This document shows positions 19,401-29,586 of a DNA stretch of 64,000 nucleotides, piece by piece (the stretch's first letter is position 1; every line of letters starts with the position of its first letter). Origin of the DNA: Synechococcus sp. AG-673-F03 (GTDB taxonomy: Bacteria > Cyanobacteriota > Cyanobacteriia > PCC-6307 > Cyanobiaceae); the NCBI GenBank assembly GCA_003211205.1, contig QCTJ01000003.1:1-64000 (forward strand), given 5' to 3'. Below the pieces are notes generated by a model. The model was given only the letters and a program-made list of their open reading frames with translations, had not been told where the DNA came from and ran no database searches. The translations under genes were made by a program, and so were the position numbers.

Positions 19401-19437
19401 AGGACATCGAAAGCGGGTCGGGATCTGGAGTCGTCAT
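16432..19437 (-). CDS. ppc: Phosphoenolpyruvate carboxylase
   Basis: A protein of about 1,000 residues that carboxylates PEP to oxaloacetate, the main anaplerotic route in cyanobacteria. The catalytic motifs [15 protein letters not shown] and [17 protein letters not shown] are intact. The C-terminus AAGMRNTG matches the required terminal QNTG-type signature. The start is the ATG at 19437, just past the stop of gshA; the frame stays open further upstream but would run into gshA. The order trpE-gshA-ppc is very tight, suggesting one operon. Confidence 0.97.
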   Translation of the reverse strand: MTTPDPDPLSMSSSPAMIPASDQPRAAVQETSGNGHLLQQRLALVEDLWQTVLRSECPAEQAERLLRMKQLSDPALPEPSAVSSDSVVSLIRDMDLSEAIAAARAFSLYFQLVNILEQRIEEDNYLESIVRSQELAEQVDPFTPPLATQTEPATFSELFERLRRLNVPPAQLETLLQELDIRLVFTAHPTEIVRHTVRHKQRRVASLLQQLETAFETSPREADGIRLQLEEEIRLWWRTDELHQFKPSVLDEVDYALHYFQQVLFDAMPQLRRRLTTALSGSYPDVQLPPSSFCTFGSWVGSDRDGNPSVTTDITWRTACYQRQLMLDRYISAVQSLRDQLSISMQWSQVSASLLESLEMDRFRFPEVYEERATRYRLEPYRLKMSFMLERLRLTKLRNDQLADAGWRAPAESPRPFAPESQPSEALHYGSVAEFRSDLELIRTSLVSTDLTCEPLDTLLTQVHIYGFSLAGLDIRQESTRHSDALDELSRYLNPDQAYGDLNEQERVNWLLQELQTRRPLIPPAVDWSATTAETVNVFRMLHRLQDEFGSRICRTYVISMSHSVSDLLEVLLLAKEAGLVDPSAGHADLLVVPLFETVEDLQRAPEVMGELFQTTLYRNLLPRVGSQGLPLQELMLGYSDSNKDSGFLSSNWEIHKAQIALQDLAARNGVALRLFHGRGGSVGRGGGPAYQAILAQPSGTLQGRIKITEQGEVLASKYSLPELALYNLETVTTAVVQNSLVTNQLDATPSWNELMARLAKCSRRHYRALVHDNPDLVAFFEQVTPIEEISKLQISSRPARRKSGARDLSSLRAIPWVFGWTQSRFLLPSWFGVGTALSEELEADPEQMTLLRTLHQRWPFFRMLISKVEMTLSKVDLDLARHYVTSLGSASHHDAFERIYTTIADEYTLTRRLVLDITRQERLLDADPALQLSVNLRNRTIVPLGFLQVALLKRLRDQNRQPPMSEFPSDGDGRTYSRSELLRGALLTINGIAAGMRNTG

Positions 19438-19439
19438 GA

Positions 19440-20588
19440 TCATCCCAAAGAACGTTCGGCCGGTGTGCACACTCCACGCATCTCCTCCTCTCGCATGGCT
19501 GTGATGCTCTCGCGCAGCACCGATTCGATGCTTTCTCCGGAGTGGATGCCCTGCAGCCATCGCATGGCCTGATTGCCTTCTTTTAAGACGGCTGCAAGTG
19601 GATTGAGTTGTTGCTTCAATCCAAACTCTTCAGCCAGCGGCGTCACGCTGTCGATCAGCTGCTCCAGCCAGTTCCTGCAGGAGCGTTCGCGTCCGTCGCG
19701 CCAGTTGTGCAGGGTGGCCTCAAGACTGGAACGGGCCGCGGCGCGATCGTTGCTCATGCTGAGCTCCACCAGTTGGTGCAGATTGAGCGCACTGCTTTGG
19801 AGGGGGTCGTGCTGTTCGGGTTCTCGCAGTACCTGCTGCACCCGTAGTTCCAGAAGAACGGTCACTGCAATCAGCACCTCGGGGTCGCTGATCAGATCGC
19901 AGATCCGCAGCTCAAGACGATTCAGTTGGTGCGGACGGTCCGGTCCGTTCGGTCGCACGGAGGTCCAGAGGTGCCGGACGTTGTGCATGGAACCGGCCTC
20001 AATCTGCTGGTTGGTCCAGGAGATGAAGTGCTGGTGGTCAAGGAAGAGAGGAACGCGGGCTGGCGTCAGCGGGAACTGGAGCCACCGCTGGGAATGCGCT
20101 CCGGTGATGCGGCCGTTGAGAAACGGTGAACTGGCACTCAGAGACAACAACAGAGCCGCTTCACAGCGCACAAGACGCAGCGCAGCGAACAGTTCAGCTG
20201 GATTGTCGATCCCCAGGTTGATATGGATGCTTGCTGTCACCACTGCTGTGCCGTAGGTGGCTTCGATTAGTGAGTGATAAGGGTTGTCCGGGTCTGAACG
20301 CTCAAAACGGTCGGTGTCGCCCAGGCTGAGGGTGCTGCCTGGCAGCAGGGTGAGATCCTGGTCCATCAGCCAGCGACGCAGCTTGCGGCGAGGTGAGAGC
20401 AAGGCCTCTGCAATGCCATCGTAATCGGCCTGCGGATCGGTCACATATTCGAGATTGCGGTGATCCGGCTCCGTCACGAAGCCCTCGAGTTCCCGTTTGG
20501 CGCGGGCTGCGATGCCGACATTGCGGCCATCGGGTCGGCCGGTGAACAGCTCGACTTCAAAACCTTTGAGCAACCTGTTCCGGCTCAT
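19440..20588 (-). CDS. gshA: Glutamate-cysteine ligase, cyanobacterial type
   Basis: A 382-residue enzyme that makes gamma-glutamylcysteine, the first step of glutathione synthesis. It begins [17 protein letters not shown], typical of the cyanobacterial GshA class, and includes [18 protein letters not shown] (substrate-binding His/Asn region) and [12 protein letters not shown]. It overlaps the stop of trpE by 4 nt (ATGA), showing translational coupling. The length fits the family. Confidence 0.9.
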   Translation of the reverse strand: MSRNRLLKGFEVELFTGRPDGRNVGIAARAKRELEGFVTEPDHRNLEYVTDPQADYDGIAEALLSPRRKLRRWLMDQDLTLLPGSTLSLGDTDRFERSDPDNPYHSLIEATYGTAVVTASIHINLGIDNPAELFAALRLVRCEAALLLSLSASSPFLNGRITGAHSQRWLQFPLTPARVPLFLDHQHFISWTNQQIEAGSMHNVRHLWTSVRPNGPDRPHQLNRLELRICDLISDPEVLIAVTVLLELRVQQVLREPEQHDPLQSSALNLHQLVELSMSNDRAAARSSLEATLHNWRDGRERSCRNWLEQLIDSVTPLAEEFGLKQQLNPLAAVLKEGNQAMRWLQGIHSGESIESVLRESITAMREEEMRGVCTPAERSLG

Positions 20589-22117
20589 GTTCCGACGTCC
20601 TCGAGACAGGCCAGCGCTGTGAGCATCCCGCGCGCCTTGTTGAGTGTCTCCTGGAACTCCGCTTCAGGCTGGGAATCAGCCACGATCCCCGCTCCGGCCT
20701 GAACCTGCAGGGTCCATCCGCCGTCGGATCTTGGTTTCACCACCATGGTGCGGATGGTGATGGCGGTATTGAGTGCTCCGGCCAGGTCCACCGAGCCATA
20801 GACACCTGAATAGGGACCACGGGCGTCGGGTTCAAGCTCGTGGATCAGCTGCATTGCCCTGATCTTTGGAGCTCCGCTCACAGTTCCTGCCGGGAAGGAG
20901 GCCATCAACAGATCCCAGATGTCCTTTCCAGGGGCAAGACGACCCTCCACTTCACTCACGATGTGCATGACATGGGAATAACGCTCGATCACCATCAGTT
21001 CGCGCACGGAGACCGAACCGGGCGCGCAGACGCGGCCAAGGTCATTGCGGCCTAGGTCAACGAGCATCACATGCTCGGCGCGCTCTTTGGGATCAGCGAG
21101 TAGGTCGGCTTCGAAGTTCCGGTCTTCCACAGGATTACTGCCTCGGGGCCTTGTACCGGCAATCGGTCGCAGCACCGTGCGGATCCCACCCTGATCCGGT
21201 TCCGCTTTCACCATCACCTCAGGACTGGAGCCGATCAGCTGCCAGTCACCGAAGTCGAAAAACGCCATGTAAGGAGAGGGGTTGATCATCCGCAGACTGC
21301 GGTACAGATCCAGCGGTGGATGATCGACATCAGCGCTTAGCCGCTGACTCACCACCAGCTGGAAGGCATCACCAGCAGCAATGTGGTCACGCGCCTGGTC
21401 CACCGCCTGGTGGAAATCCTCTCGGGTTCGATTGCTACGGGTCTCTGGGGTCGCACCTCTGTCTGGCCTCCAGTTGAGAGGTCGCACGGGCGGTAAGGGG
21501 GCGGCCATGCGTTCGCGTAGTGCGGTGATCCGCGCCATCGCCCCGTTCCAGGCATCCTCAGGGCTTTTGGCTGCGTTGCGCTGTCCGCTGAGATCTCCAT
21601 AGGCGACAGCGGTAATCAGGCGTTTCACCTGGTCGAAGATCAGGATGCTGTCCATCAGCATCCACAGTCCATCGGGCGGACCATCGGCGCTCGCGGGATG
21701 GACAGGAACGCTGGGCTCGATCCAGCGGATCAGCTCGTATCCCCACATTCCATAGAGCTGGCCCAGCGGAGGCAGTCCCGGCAGCGTTGCAGGCCGGTAA
21801 GGCTCCAGAAAGCTTCTCAAGCAATCGAAGGGGTTCCCGCTGAAGGTCTCGCGGTGATTGTCTCGCCAGGTCCGCTCCAGCCCATCACGCGCTGCTGACA
21901 ACGTCCAGACAGGGTCACAAGCCACCACGCTCCAGCGACCGAGGGTTTCGCCACCTTCAACAGATTCAAGCAGCACACCAGGTGGTCGTTGATGCCCGAC
22001 CTTTAACCAGGTGGTCAGCGGGGTCTCGAGATCCGCAGGCCAGCTGCAGGCCACGGGGATCATCGTGGCGCCTGATTGAGCGGCTTCCAGAAAGGCTTTG
22101 CGGTCGGGACTGAGCAT
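20585..22117 (-). CDS. trpE: Anthranilate synthase component I
   Basis: A 510-residue chorismate-using enzyme. Diagnostic stretches are FHQAVDQARDHIAAGDAFQL, LRPIAGTRPRG, HVMLVDLGRNDLGRV and the catalytic FPAGTVSGAPKIRAM. The N-terminal half carries the TrpE regulatory domain (LLESVEGGETLGRWS is the tryptophan-binding LLES motif), which implies feedback inhibition. The amidotransferase subunit TrpG is not in the window. It heads the trpE-gshA-ppc series. Confidence 0.93.
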   Translation of the reverse strand: MLSPDRKAFLEAAQSGATMIPVACSWPADLETPLTTWLKVGHQRPPGVLLESVEGGETLGRWSVVACDPVWTLSAARDGLERTWRDNHRETFSGNPFDCLRSFLEPYRPATLPGLPPLGQLYGMWGYELIRWIEPSVPVHPASADGPPDGLWMLMDSILIFDQVKRLITAVAYGDLSGQRNAAKSPEDAWNGAMARITALRERMAAPLPPVRPLNWRPDRGATPETRSNRTREDFHQAVDQARDHIAAGDAFQLVVSQRLSADVDHPPLDLYRSLRMINPSPYMAFFDFGDWQLIGSSPEVMVKAEPDQGGIRTVLRPIAGTRPRGSNPVEDRNFEADLLADPKERAEHVMLVDLGRNDLGRVCAPGSVSVRELMVIERYSHVMHIVSEVEGRLAPGKDIWDLLMASFPAGTVSGAPKIRAMQLIHELEPDARGPYSGVYGSVDLAGALNTAITIRTMVVKPRSDGGWTLQVQAGAGIVADSQPEAEFQETLNKARGMLTALACLEDVGT

Positions 22118-22194
22118 GAAGAAGTCGTCGAAACCGACCGCCGACCATCATGCCGTTCAACAGAACGACGGGATGGATTTAAGCGAGGAGGGGA

Positions 22195-22626
22195 TCAGGT
22201 ATCGAACGTGTCGCGGCCGCTGAACTTGATCTTGGCAGGATTGGTGTTCTGGCCGATGCGGCGTGGGTTATGCCCCACCATTGCGCGACCCTCATTGACT
22301 TTCTCGGGGAAGACGCCGTCCTTGGGATGCAGGAATTCAGTGTCGCCACCGGGGTAGATCCGGTAAATCTTGTAGTCCTCGATCCGGGGCTTGAATTTGG
22401 TACGCAGCTGGGTTCCCAGCGCCAGGCACTGTTCCTTACGGGCGAAATACATTATGTTTTCGCCGGTGTTCATAACTGCAGCGCCGCCGGTTGGCAGCTC
22501 GAACACCTGATCGGTTTTGCTGCTCCAGGTGATTGCGTATTTCTCTTCTGTTAACGCGGAATTGAGCAGTCCACCGGTGCTTCCGATGTACTGGGGAAGC
22601 TTTCCTGTCAAAGGAGTTGATGTCAT
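22195..22626 (-). CDS. psaD: Photosystem I subunit II (ferredoxin-docking)
   Basis: A 143-residue stromal subunit of photosystem I. The N-terminal [16 protein letters not shown], the central [20 protein letters not shown] and the C-terminal [17 protein letters not shown] are all characteristic. It docks ferredoxin at the reducing side of PSI. It stands alone on the minus strand between trpE and a histidine kinase gene, with a promoter expected in the 90 nt upstream. Confidence 0.97.
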   Translation of the reverse strand: MTSTPLTGKLPQYIGSTGGLLNSALTEEKYAITWSSKTDQVFELPTGGAAVMNTGENIMYFARKEQCLALGTQLRTKFKPRIEDYKIYRIYPGGDTEFLHPKDGVFPEKVNEGRAMVGHNPRRIGQNTNPAKIKFSGRDTFDT

Positions 22627-22719
22627 GGCTGTCCTGAGGAAATCCGCATGCCGATCTGTTTGGAAAGTAGCAAATGATTCGGCTCCGATTTGGTGATCCG
22701 ACCCGGACCTTCACACCCG

Positions 22720-24132
22720 TCAACAATGATCAGCGATCGGAAAGAACACCGTCAGCCCGCGGTCCCTGCGCTGGGTGAGGCGTCCGCCAAGTCGTTCAAG
22801 CAGTCGACGGGTTGCCGTCTGGCTCAGCTGCAGCCCACCCGTGCTGGTGTTCCAGCTGAGAACGGGACCAAGGTTTTCCTGCGACAAGTCGTTGGCGTCG
22901 GCTGCTGTGGTGGAGAGCTGATCAGGTGTTCTCGTGAGAATCTGCAGCTTCAGGCGCGCACCTGCAGGTTGAAGGGTCAATTCAAGGCTGCTTCCTGCCG
23001 GCAAGCTGCGGCTGCAGCGGTCAATCAGTCCGCCAAGCATGGGCTCCAGTCGACCTGGATCGCTCAGTACAGGGGGAAGCCCAATCTCCAGGTTCAGCTC
23101 GAGATGTAATCCCCGGCGTTGCAGCTGCTGTTCCCATCCCGGCGCCAGAAGATTCAGCATCGCTCCAAGGTCGGTGCGGGCCAGCGTGGATGAGCTATGG
23201 GGCTGCCGCTGCAGTTCGGCTGCCTGAAAAATCAGCCCGAACCGATCGATCTGCTCGCTGCATTCGGTGTCGATCTGCTGCAGGCGACCGAGCACCTGCT
23301 CTGGAAGGTCACGGCGGCGCAGCAGGGAACGGATCAAGGTGCGGATGGTGGCCAAGGGTGTCCGCACTTCATGCGTGATGGCCTCCAGCAGCGACAGCTC
23401 AGCATCCTCATCTCCGTTGTCGTTAGCAGGCTGTGGTGGAGGTGGTGTGGATTTGGGACCCTGCGCTGTCTGCAACATGACCGTGGGCGCCATTCCAGCG
23501 AGCCGCTCCGCCAGACGGGGCCAGAAGCGTGTGGCCAGATCGCTGCTGCTCTGCAAAGGACCGAGTTGCCGAACCGCCTGTTGCAGTTGGTCGGCTTGTA
23601 CAGGCGCATCCAGGCGCAGACGCTGTTCAACCAGTGTCAGGGCCTGGCCAAGGATGTCGGGTTCGCTGCGCATTAGCAGCTGCCGCTGTCCCTCTTCGCC
23701 ATGGAGGGCCAGGGCCACCTGGAGCCGGCTTGTGATCACGATCAGCAGCGGATCGTGACTGTCGGACTCTCTAAGGGGCAGGCGCTGGAAGTGCTCGTTG
23801 GACGTGGCCAATGCGACCTGGCTTTGTCTGGCATTGAGGCGATCCGGTGGGAGCAGGGTTGATCGCTCGGCGGCACTCAGGACATCCAGGGCCTCAGGTG
23901 CCCAAACCCAGCCCTGAAAACGCTGAAGCAGATCGGGGGCGTAAAGGGCTGGCAGCGGTGCCGCCAGCCAGATGCCTTCGGCAGTGTTGTCTTGAATCTC
24001 CAGCAGATCCTGCAGCACTTCCAAGCCGCCCCACCACAGCCGTCTGGCATTGGTGTCGCTAGCCTGGCCGGGAGGGACACCCGTCGCCATACAGGCCTGA
24101 ATTGACTGCAGCAGCGGTGTGGAGTCCTTCAA
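22720..24132 (-). CDS. Sensor histidine kinase, degenerate ATPase domain
   Basis: A 470-residue soluble kinase-like protein. The dimerisation/phosphoacceptor helix LLEAITHEVRTPLATIRTL carries His254. The C-terminal HATPase-like domain is recognisable (NLEIGLPPVLSDPGRLEPML, later LERLGGRLTQRRDRG), but the N-box reads LGGLIDRCSRSLPAG, where the usual ATP/Mg-binding Asn is replaced. The N-terminal ~230 residues resemble a DICT/GAF-like sensor, without transmembrane helices. It overlaps rodA by 4 nt. No response regulator is adjacent. Confidence 0.7.
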   Translation of the reverse strand: MKDSTPLLQSIQACMATGVPPGQASDTNARRLWWGGLEVLQDLLEIQDNTAEGIWLAAPLPALYAPDLLQRFQGWVWAPEALDVLSAAERSTLLPPDRLNARQSQVALATSNEHFQRLPLRESDSHDPLLIVITSRLQVALALHGEEGQRQLLMRSEPDILGQALTLVEQRLRLDAPVQADQLQQAVRQLGPLQSSSDLATRFWPRLAERLAGMAPTVMLQTAQGPKSTPPPPQPANDNGDEDAELSLLEAITHEVRTPLATIRTLIRSLLRRRDLPEQVLGRLQQIDTECSEQIDRFGLIFQAAELQRQPHSSSTLARTDLGAMLNLLAPGWEQQLQRRGLHLELNLEIGLPPVLSDPGRLEPMLGGLIDRCSRSLPAGSSLELTLQPAGARLKLQILTRTPDQLSTTAADANDLSQENLGPVLSWNTSTGGLQLSQTATRRLLERLGGRLTQRRDRGLTVFFPIADHC

Positions 24133-25403
24133 CGGATCAGAGCTCGCCTTGCACGCCTTGCCACGGATAGGCAGAGGCCAAGGGCGATGAAATTCACCAC
24201 CATGGCGCTGCGTCCGTAGCTCATGAAAGGCAGTGGAATTCCGGTGACGGGCCCAAGGCCGATGGTCATGAAGATGTTCACCACAACCTGGAACATCAGC
24301 ATCGTGGCGACGCCGATTACCACCAACGATTCGAAGTCGGTCCGAGCTTTTCCTGCCACCTGAAGCATGCGCCCCATCAGTAGTGCGAAGCCGACAACCA
24401 CCAGAATTGTGCCCACGAGTCCCAGCTCTTCACCCAGCGCACTGAAGATGAAATCGGTGTGCTGCTCGGGGATGAAGCGCAGCTTGGTGAGTTGTCCCTG
24501 CAGCAGGCCAGTGCCGAACAGTCCTCCAGAACCAATTCCCACAGTGCTCTGCAGGAGGTGATAGCCACCACCCAAGGGGTCCTTGGTGGGGTCGAGAAAC
24601 AGCACCAGTCGGTCGCGCTGATAATCCTGCAGGCCATTGGCCCACAGCCAGGGAGTCACCAGTGCAGCTGCACTTTGAACAGCCAGGACCAGAGCCAGCG
24701 CGACTTTTTTCCAGGGCAAAGACCGGTAGGTGATGCCCAGAGTGAATGGGATCCAGGCGGCGAGTCCCCAGGGGAACAGTCCTGCGAGCAGGGCCGTGAT
24801 CAGGGGGGAGAGCAGCAGAACCAGCCACTCGAAAGGCATTCCCGACCAGTAGAGCATCGTTAACAAAAGCGCCCCGAACACCAGCGATGTGCCCAGATCG
24901 GGCTGGATGAACACCAGCACCCAGGGGAGTGAAATCACACCTACTGGTCTGAGCAGATCCACCGGGCGTTCAACAGGGTGTCGATCCAATACCGCTGCCA
25001 GCAGCAGGATTGCTGCCAGCTTCGCGAATTCGGAGGGTTGCACATGCACGCCCCCGATGCTGATCCAGCGTTGTGCGCCCAGTGCTGTGGTGCCGATCAT
25101 TCGAACAGCGACCAGGCTGATCACGGTGAGTCCGTAAATGGGGATCAGCAGGGGGCGGAGTCGCAGCAGCGACAGCCTCGCCAGCAACAGTGCGATTCCC
25201 ACGCCGACACCGGCAGTGATCCAGTGGTGATACCAGTCGGCGTAATCAGCCTGACGCTGCGTGCTGGCGATCAGAAGTCCAGCCACGGCGACCATGGCCA
25301 GCGGCACTCCCCACAAAATCCAGTCCCGCTCGCGTCCGCGACCCCGCCGTTTGTCGGGCCTTCTGAACAGGGGTTGTCCACTGAGGCCGACTCCGGACAC
25401 CAT
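24129..25403 (-). CDS. rodA: RodA/FtsW-family SEDS peptidoglycan polymerase
   Basis: A 424-residue integral membrane protein with about ten hydrophobic segments. The SEDS signature is visible in RWISIGGVHVQPSEFAKLA, with FIFSALGEELGLVGTILV in the loop and GIPLPFMSYGRSAMVVNF near the C-terminus. It polymerises glycan strands for cell-wall elongation together with a class B PBP. The 4-nt ATGA overlap with the following kinase gene suggests co-translation. Confidence 0.93.
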   Translation of the reverse strand: MVSGVGLSGQPLFRRPDKRRGRGRERDWILWGVPLAMVAVAGLLIASTQRQADYADWYHHWITAGVGVGIALLLARLSLLRLRPLLIPIYGLTVISLVAVRMIGTTALGAQRWISIGGVHVQPSEFAKLAAILLLAAVLDRHPVERPVDLLRPVGVISLPWVLVFIQPDLGTSLVFGALLLTMLYWSGMPFEWLVLLLSPLITALLAGLFPWGLAAWIPFTLGITYRSLPWKKVALALVLAVQSAAALVTPWLWANGLQDYQRDRLVLFLDPTKDPLGGGYHLLQSTVGIGSGGLFGTGLLQGQLTKLRFIPEQHTDFIFSALGEELGLVGTILVVVGFALLMGRMLQVAGKARTDFESLVVIGVATMLMFQVVVNIFMTIGLGPVTGIPLPFMSYGRSAMVVNFIALGLCLSVARRARRALIR

Positions 25404-25405
25404 GA

Positions 25406-26482
25406 TCAGCCTTCGTTGGTCACCATGGGTGAGAGACTGTCTGCCAACGCCAGAAATGTCTTGGCGCTGACTGAGTCGGGCTTTGACAAGGTGATCGGTC
25501 TGCCCTGATCGCCGCCTTCCTGGACAGGCATCTCCATGGGGATTTGAGCCAGTAGCGGGACGTCGAAAGCATCGGCCAGCGTCTGGCCTCCGCCTGTGCC
25601 GAAGAGGGCATATCTGCGATCGGGCTGGTCTGGCGGAATGAACGCGCTCATGTTTTCGACCACACCCAGCACCGGGATGCTCATCTGGCGGAACATCGCC
25701 AATCCGCGTCGTGCATCCTGAAGGGCCACCTGCTGGGGTGTGGTCACGATCACCACGCCCGCCATCGGAACAGCCTGGGCTAACGACAATTGGGCATCGC
25801 CGGTGCCAGGCGGCAGGTCAACCACCAAGACATCGCGCTCTCCCCACTGGACTTGATACAGAAACTGGCGAATGATCCCATTGAGCATGGGGCCGCGCCA
25901 GATCACGGGCTGGTTCTCTTCGATCAGCAGACCCATCGACACCATGGCAACGCCGCAGGTCTCGATCGGCTGCATGCACTGGTTGTCTCCACTACCACTC
26001 ACCTCAGGCGTACGGTCAGCCACCCCGAGCATGGTTGGGGCGTTGGGGCCATAGATGTCGGCATCCAGAAGCCCCACCTTCAGACCGCGCACGGCCAAAG
26101 AACAGGCCAGATTCACCGCCACTGTGCTCTTGCCAACTCCACCCTTGCCGCTGCTGACCGCGATGACATGGCGGACACCGGGAATCGACTGTCGTTCGGC
26201 GACCTGGCCGTGGCCTGCTTGTCCGATTCCTCCCTGGGAGGGTGGTTGCCCGAGTTCGATCTGGACATCGTCGATGTCCTCCAGTTGCAGCAGTCGCTGC
26301 CTCGCACCGCTCACAATCTGATCACGCTGGTTCTGGGCGAATCCAGGCAGGTTCAACCGGATCACCGCCCGTGGAGGTGTGACCCGCACCTGGTCGAGCC
26401 AACCGAGGTCCAACAGAGAACGGTCACTTCCCGCATCGCGGAGGTCGCTGAGCGCCTGAGTGGCCTGTTCCGCAGTGGTCAT
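25406..26482 (-). CDS. Mrp/NBP35-type iron-sulfur carrier ATPase
   Basis: A 358-residue protein with an N-terminal DUF59/MIP18-like domain (QALSDLRDAGSDRSLLDLGW) followed by a P-loop ATPase domain. The deviant Walker A is VSSGKGGVGKSTVAVNLA, with DADIYGPNAPTMLG next and VVDLPPGTGDAQL as Walker B. Such proteins carry or insert iron-sulfur clusters. The ATG at 26482 gives the standard N-terminus; the frame is open further upstream. It ends 2 nt before the rodA start. Confidence 0.9.
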   Translation of the reverse strand: MTTAEQATQALSDLRDAGSDRSLLDLGWLDQVRVTPPRAVIRLNLPGFAQNQRDQIVSGARQRLLQLEDIDDVQIELGQPPSQGGIGQAGHGQVAERQSIPGVRHVIAVSSGKGGVGKSTVAVNLACSLAVRGLKVGLLDADIYGPNAPTMLGVADRTPEVSGSGDNQCMQPIETCGVAMVSMGLLIEENQPVIWRGPMLNGIIRQFLYQVQWGERDVLVVDLPPGTGDAQLSLAQAVPMAGVVIVTTPQQVALQDARRGLAMFRQMSIPVLGVVENMSAFIPPDQPDRRYALFGTGGGQTLADAFDVPLLAQIPMEMPVQEGGDQGRPITLSKPDSVSAKTFLALADSLSPMVTNEG

Positions 26483-26597
26483 GCGTCCCATTCGTTGGCT
26501 GGATCCTAGGGGCGCTTTTCCATGACAGTCCTTCACACGGACTTGTCGGAGACGGTGCTGGGCTGAAATGGTCAGGTGTTCACTGGCACTGTCGACC

Positions 26598-27698
26598 ATG
26601 GTCCGTTCCCTGCTTAAGCGTCTGAAGGGCCGGATGCTCGGGGCCGTGCCCTCGTCGTCTGCGGCTGTCTCGGGAGAGTGTCCCCCCGCCGACTCCCGCG
26701 AGCGTGCCCGCGCGCTGGTGATGGGCCTGCAAGATGAAATCTGTTCAGGCCTTGAAGAGATCGATGGCGTTGGCAAGTTTCAGGAAGAGAGCTGGGATCG
26801 CCCTGAAGGAGGCGGTGGGCGTTCCCGCGTGATGCGTGAAGGCCGCATCTTTGAACAGGGAGGCGTGAATTTCTCTGAAGTGCACGGCAAGGAACTGCCA
26901 CCTTCAATCCTCAAACAACGACCTGAAGCCAAAGGGCATCCATGGTTTGCCACCGGCACCTCCATGGTTCTGCATCCCAGAAATCCATTCGTTCCAACGG
27001 TGCATCTCAACTACCGCTATTTCGAGGCTGGACCGGTCTGGTGGTTCGGAGGTGGTGCTGATCTCACGCCTTACTACCCCTTTCTTGAGGATGCCCGCCA
27101 TTTTCATCGCACCCATCAGCAGGCTTGCGATTCAGTCGATGAGCGTCTTTATCAGGTGTTCAAGCCCTGGTGTGACGAGTACTTCTTCCTGAAGCATCGC
27201 CAGGAGACGAGGGGGATCGGCGGCATTTTCTACGACTACCAAGACGGGTCTGGGAGTCTTTACCGCGGCCAGGATCCCGAAGGCCCAGCTGCTCGCAAAG
27301 CGGCTGAGATCGGTTCAGTGAATCTCTCCTGGGAGCAGCTGCATGATCTGGCGAGGGCTAACGGAACGGCATTCCTTCCTGCCTACATGCCGATTATCGA
27401 CAACCGTAATGGCCTTGCTTATGGAGACCGCGAGCGTCAGTTCCAGTTGTATCGACGGGGCAGGTATGTGGAATTCAATCTGGTCTGGGATCGCGGAACC
27501 ATCTTCGGATTGCAGACCAATGGCCGCACTGAATCGATCCTGATGTCTCTGCCGCCTCTGGCTCGCTGGGAATATGGCTATCAAGCAGAGGAGGGGTCTC
27601 GTGAGGCCCTGCTCACGGATCTGTTCACCCGTCCACAACATTGGTTTGACGATCCATCGCTTGAGGAACGCTGTCGTCCGCATCAGGCGGTGAACTGA
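26598..27698 (+). CDS. hemF: Oxygen-dependent coproporphyrinogen III oxidase
   Basis: A 366-residue aerobic enzyme of heme and chlorophyll synthesis, converting coproporphyrinogen III to protoporphyrinogen IX. HemF landmarks are [55 protein letters not shown] and [20 protein letters not shown]. The start at 26598 ([11 protein letters not shown]) was preferred to an ATG at 26568. The 3' end overlaps the convergent amidase-like gene by about 74 nt. Confidence 0.96.
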   Translation: MVRSLLKRLKGRMLGAVPSSSAAVSGECPPADSRERARALVMGLQDEICSGLEEIDGVGKFQEESWDRPEGGGGRSRVMREGRIFEQGGVNFSEVHGKELPPSILKQRPEAKGHPWFATGTSMVLHPRNPFVPTVHLNYRYFEAGPVWWFGGGADLTPYYPFLEDARHFHRTHQQACDSVDERLYQVFKPWCDEYFFLKHRQETRGIGGIFYDYQDGSGSLYRGQDPEGPAARKAAEIGSVNLSWEQLHDLARANGTAFLPAYMPIIDNRNGLAYGDRERQFQLYRRGRYVEFNLVWDRGTIFGLQTNGRTESILMSLPPLARWEYGYQAEEGSREALLTDLFTRPQHWFDDPSLEERCRPHQAVN

Positions 27699-28473
27699 AC
27701 CTCTGGGTTGCTGGGCCCGGGGCCTCCCCGATGCCCAGCTCAATCGCTTCAACGATGCGAAGGGCTAGCGCGGCAACCACTGCATTGCGACTCTGCGGAG
27801 CCCGCAAAGCCCGCTCCAGCTGTCCCTCCAGTTTGCCGATCTCTAGAATGCTGATGCCTAGTCTGGGTGCGCCAAGACCGCCTCGAAAGTTCAGGGGATA
27901 GCGCCCGAAATTGAGGGCCAGGCTCTCGTCAATCCTTGTCGCTGGACTGCGCAGGTTGGGGATCAGGCCAGAGCCGACGCCGTGGCGGCCGTAGGCATCG
28001 AAATGGATCTCCAGGGCGTAACCACCTGCGTCGTGGTGACGTCGCCCCACCGACCAGTTGGTGCGTGGATCCTCTTCATTCGCAATCGTGAGTTGATCCG
28101 GTTCATAGGAACGGATCTTGAGTCCGCGAGCCTGGCCTGTTTTCACCACGGCATCACGAACCCGCCGATTCCAGAACAGTTCATCGCGCATGCGCGCATC
28201 CATGGGGCGGGCTCCCCCACGGATAACAGCTGCGCCCGAGGTCCCGGCTCCCTCGATTCCCTGGGAGTCGGCATGGCCTGCCAGAACCAGAATCTCCATG
28301 GACTCTGAGGGTGTTGCTCGGCCCGTCCAGCTGGCAGGCAAGCCAACCCTGACTCCCGTGAGGGGGTCGTCGTCCTGGGGGTGTGGTGTTTTGGCGGCCG
28401 TTGCCATCACGGCTGACAGGATCAGTCCAGCGGTCATCAATGCCGCGGGCAGGACCAGCCGTCGCGGAGTCAC
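27625..28473 (-). CDS. N-acetylmuramoyl-L-alanine amidase-like exported protein
   Basis: A 282-residue protein with an N-terminal signal or anchor ([20 protein letters not shown]). The segments [27 protein letters not shown] and [19 protein letters not shown] match the order of zinc ligands and catalytic Glu in amidase_3 enzymes (GH..., IHFDA..., LEIG). This suggests a periplasmic peptidoglycan hydrolase. The GTG at 28473 lies 1 nt after the upstream stop; homologues in picocyanobacteria often carry vague names, so the call is by motif. Confidence 0.6.
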   Translation of the reverse strand: MTPRRLVLPAALMTAGLILSAVMATAAKTPHPQDDDPLTGVRVGLPASWTGRATPSESMEILVLAGHADSQGIEGAGTSGAAVIRGGARPMDARMRDELFWNRRVRDAVVKTGQARGLKIRSYEPDQLTIANEEDPRTNWSVGRRHHDAGGYALEIHFDAYGRHGVGSGLIPNLRSPATRIDESLALNFGRYPLNFRGGLGAPRLGISILEIGKLEGQLERALRAPQSRNAVVAALALRIVEAIELGIGEAPGPATQRFSSPPDADDSVPQAMDRQTNVVDG

Positions 28474-28474
28474 G

Positions 28475-29029
28475 TCAGATCGGTGATGACAGCAACGCGC
28501 CATCGCTGGCCAGTTCCAGCGGATCGGCAAGGGCGAGCTCAAGAGCGATGAGCTCATCGCGATGGGCACGCAGGCGAAGTGTGCTGCCTTCGCCTGCCTC
28601 AGACTCGATGAGCAGGATCTGAATCTCCTCCACGCGTCTTGCGCGGCAGGTGTAGATCCAACCGGCCAAGGGACCAAGCGTGGCAATCAGCAGAGGCCAC
28701 CAGTTCAAGGATGGGTTCATCTGTCGCACGACCAGTCCAAGGCTGCCAGCACCGACGGTTCCCAGCAGTGACAGCAGGATTGCCAGAGGGACACTGCTGT
28801 CGACCTGGCCTCTGTATTCCAGCAGGCAGCGATCGGCATCCCCGCCCTGCTGGCTCCAGCCCCGCTGCTTCAACCAGGCGTCGAGGCCATTCAGCACTTC
28901 CACTGGAGGCCGCGGTGATCGAACCTCCACAACAGTGGTTCGATCTTTGCTGGCAGCGCGCAGGAAGAAGACCAGTCCAATCCCCAGCAACGCTGTGAGC
29001 AGCAGAGTGGACGTCTGGGGGGATGGCAT
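28475..29029 (-). CDS. Cofactor assembly of complex C subunit B (CCB-like)
   Basis: A 184-residue membrane protein. One hydrophobic helix lies at the N-terminus (TLLLTALLGIGLVFFLRA) and a hydrophobic pair in the middle (LAILLSLLGTVGAGSLGLVV, LLIATLGPLAGWIYTC). The C-terminal soluble domain is rich in beta-strand. It resembles CCB2/CCB4-type factors that help attach heme c' to cytochrome b6 in the cytochrome b6f complex. It is directly upstream of the amidase-like gene. Confidence 0.65.
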   Translation of the reverse strand: MPSPQTSTLLLTALLGIGLVFFLRAASKDRTTVVEVRSPRPPVEVLNGLDAWLKQRGWSQQGGDADRCLLEYRGQVDSSVPLAILLSLLGTVGAGSLGLVVRQMNPSLNWWPLLIATLGPLAGWIYTCRARRVEEIQILLIESEAGEGSTLRLRAHRDELIALELALADPLELASDGALLSSPI

Positions 29030-29076
29030 CCGGCTAGCTGCTGCCCGAACAGAGGACTGTTCTACGTGGTCAATGG

Positions 29077-29460
29077 CTAGGTGGTCAGTGGATCGTGTTC
29101 ATGAAGCCAGCGGCTCCAGGGTTCCATCAGGCGTTCAGCCTGCCCTCTAGCGTCCTGATGCAGATGCAGCATGCGGCGGGGACGACCCCTGCTTGGACAA
29201 CGCTTGGTATAGGAATCAATCATTTCCTGCTGCTCGAGAAAATCGACCGCCTGATGCAGCACCGTTTCGGAGAGCCGCAGCTTGGGGTGTTCACTTTGTA
29301 GGCGCTGAAGCAGTCCGGAGGGGTAGGTGTCGTTCTGCAACAGGCAGTCCAGAACCCAGCAGACCGCCAGCTCGAGATCCAGGAAGAGCGGCGGGGGCTG
29401 CTGGAAATAGTGTTCGATGTCCGCCAGACAGGAGCGCGTTGGTTTGCGTTGGGTGAGCAT
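29077..29460 (-). CDS. PadR-type winged-helix protein, possibly Pex-like
   Basis: A 127-residue protein whose core looks like a winged helix: LELAVCWVLDCLLQNDTYPS, then LRLSETVLHQAVDFLEQQEMI (recognition helix region) and a basic wing KRCPSRGRPRRMLHL. The size and layout fit the PadR-domain protein Pex, a repressor of kaiA in Synechococcus elongatus, but other PadR-like proteins are equally possible. No kai genes lie in the window. Confidence 0.5.
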   Translation of the reverse strand: MLTQRKPTRSCLADIEHYFQQPPPLFLDLELAVCWVLDCLLQNDTYPSGLLQRLQSEHPKLRLSETVLHQAVDFLEQQEMIDSYTKRCPSRGRPRRMLHLHQDARGQAERLMEPWSRWLHEHDPLTT

Positions 29461-29586
29461 GAAAACAAGCTGTCTCGATTTTGTCTAACTCGGTCTCGTT
29501 CTGATTTTCAAGCGCTCAGTTAAAACTCGTTCGATCGCTTGCTGGGGCCAGAGTGGTGGTTGGTTGTTGTCCCTTGCTTTCCTTCC

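Noticed and set aside
26483-26776. N-terminal extension of the Mrp ATPase
   Set aside because: It overlaps the hemF start on the other strand and is not conserved-like.
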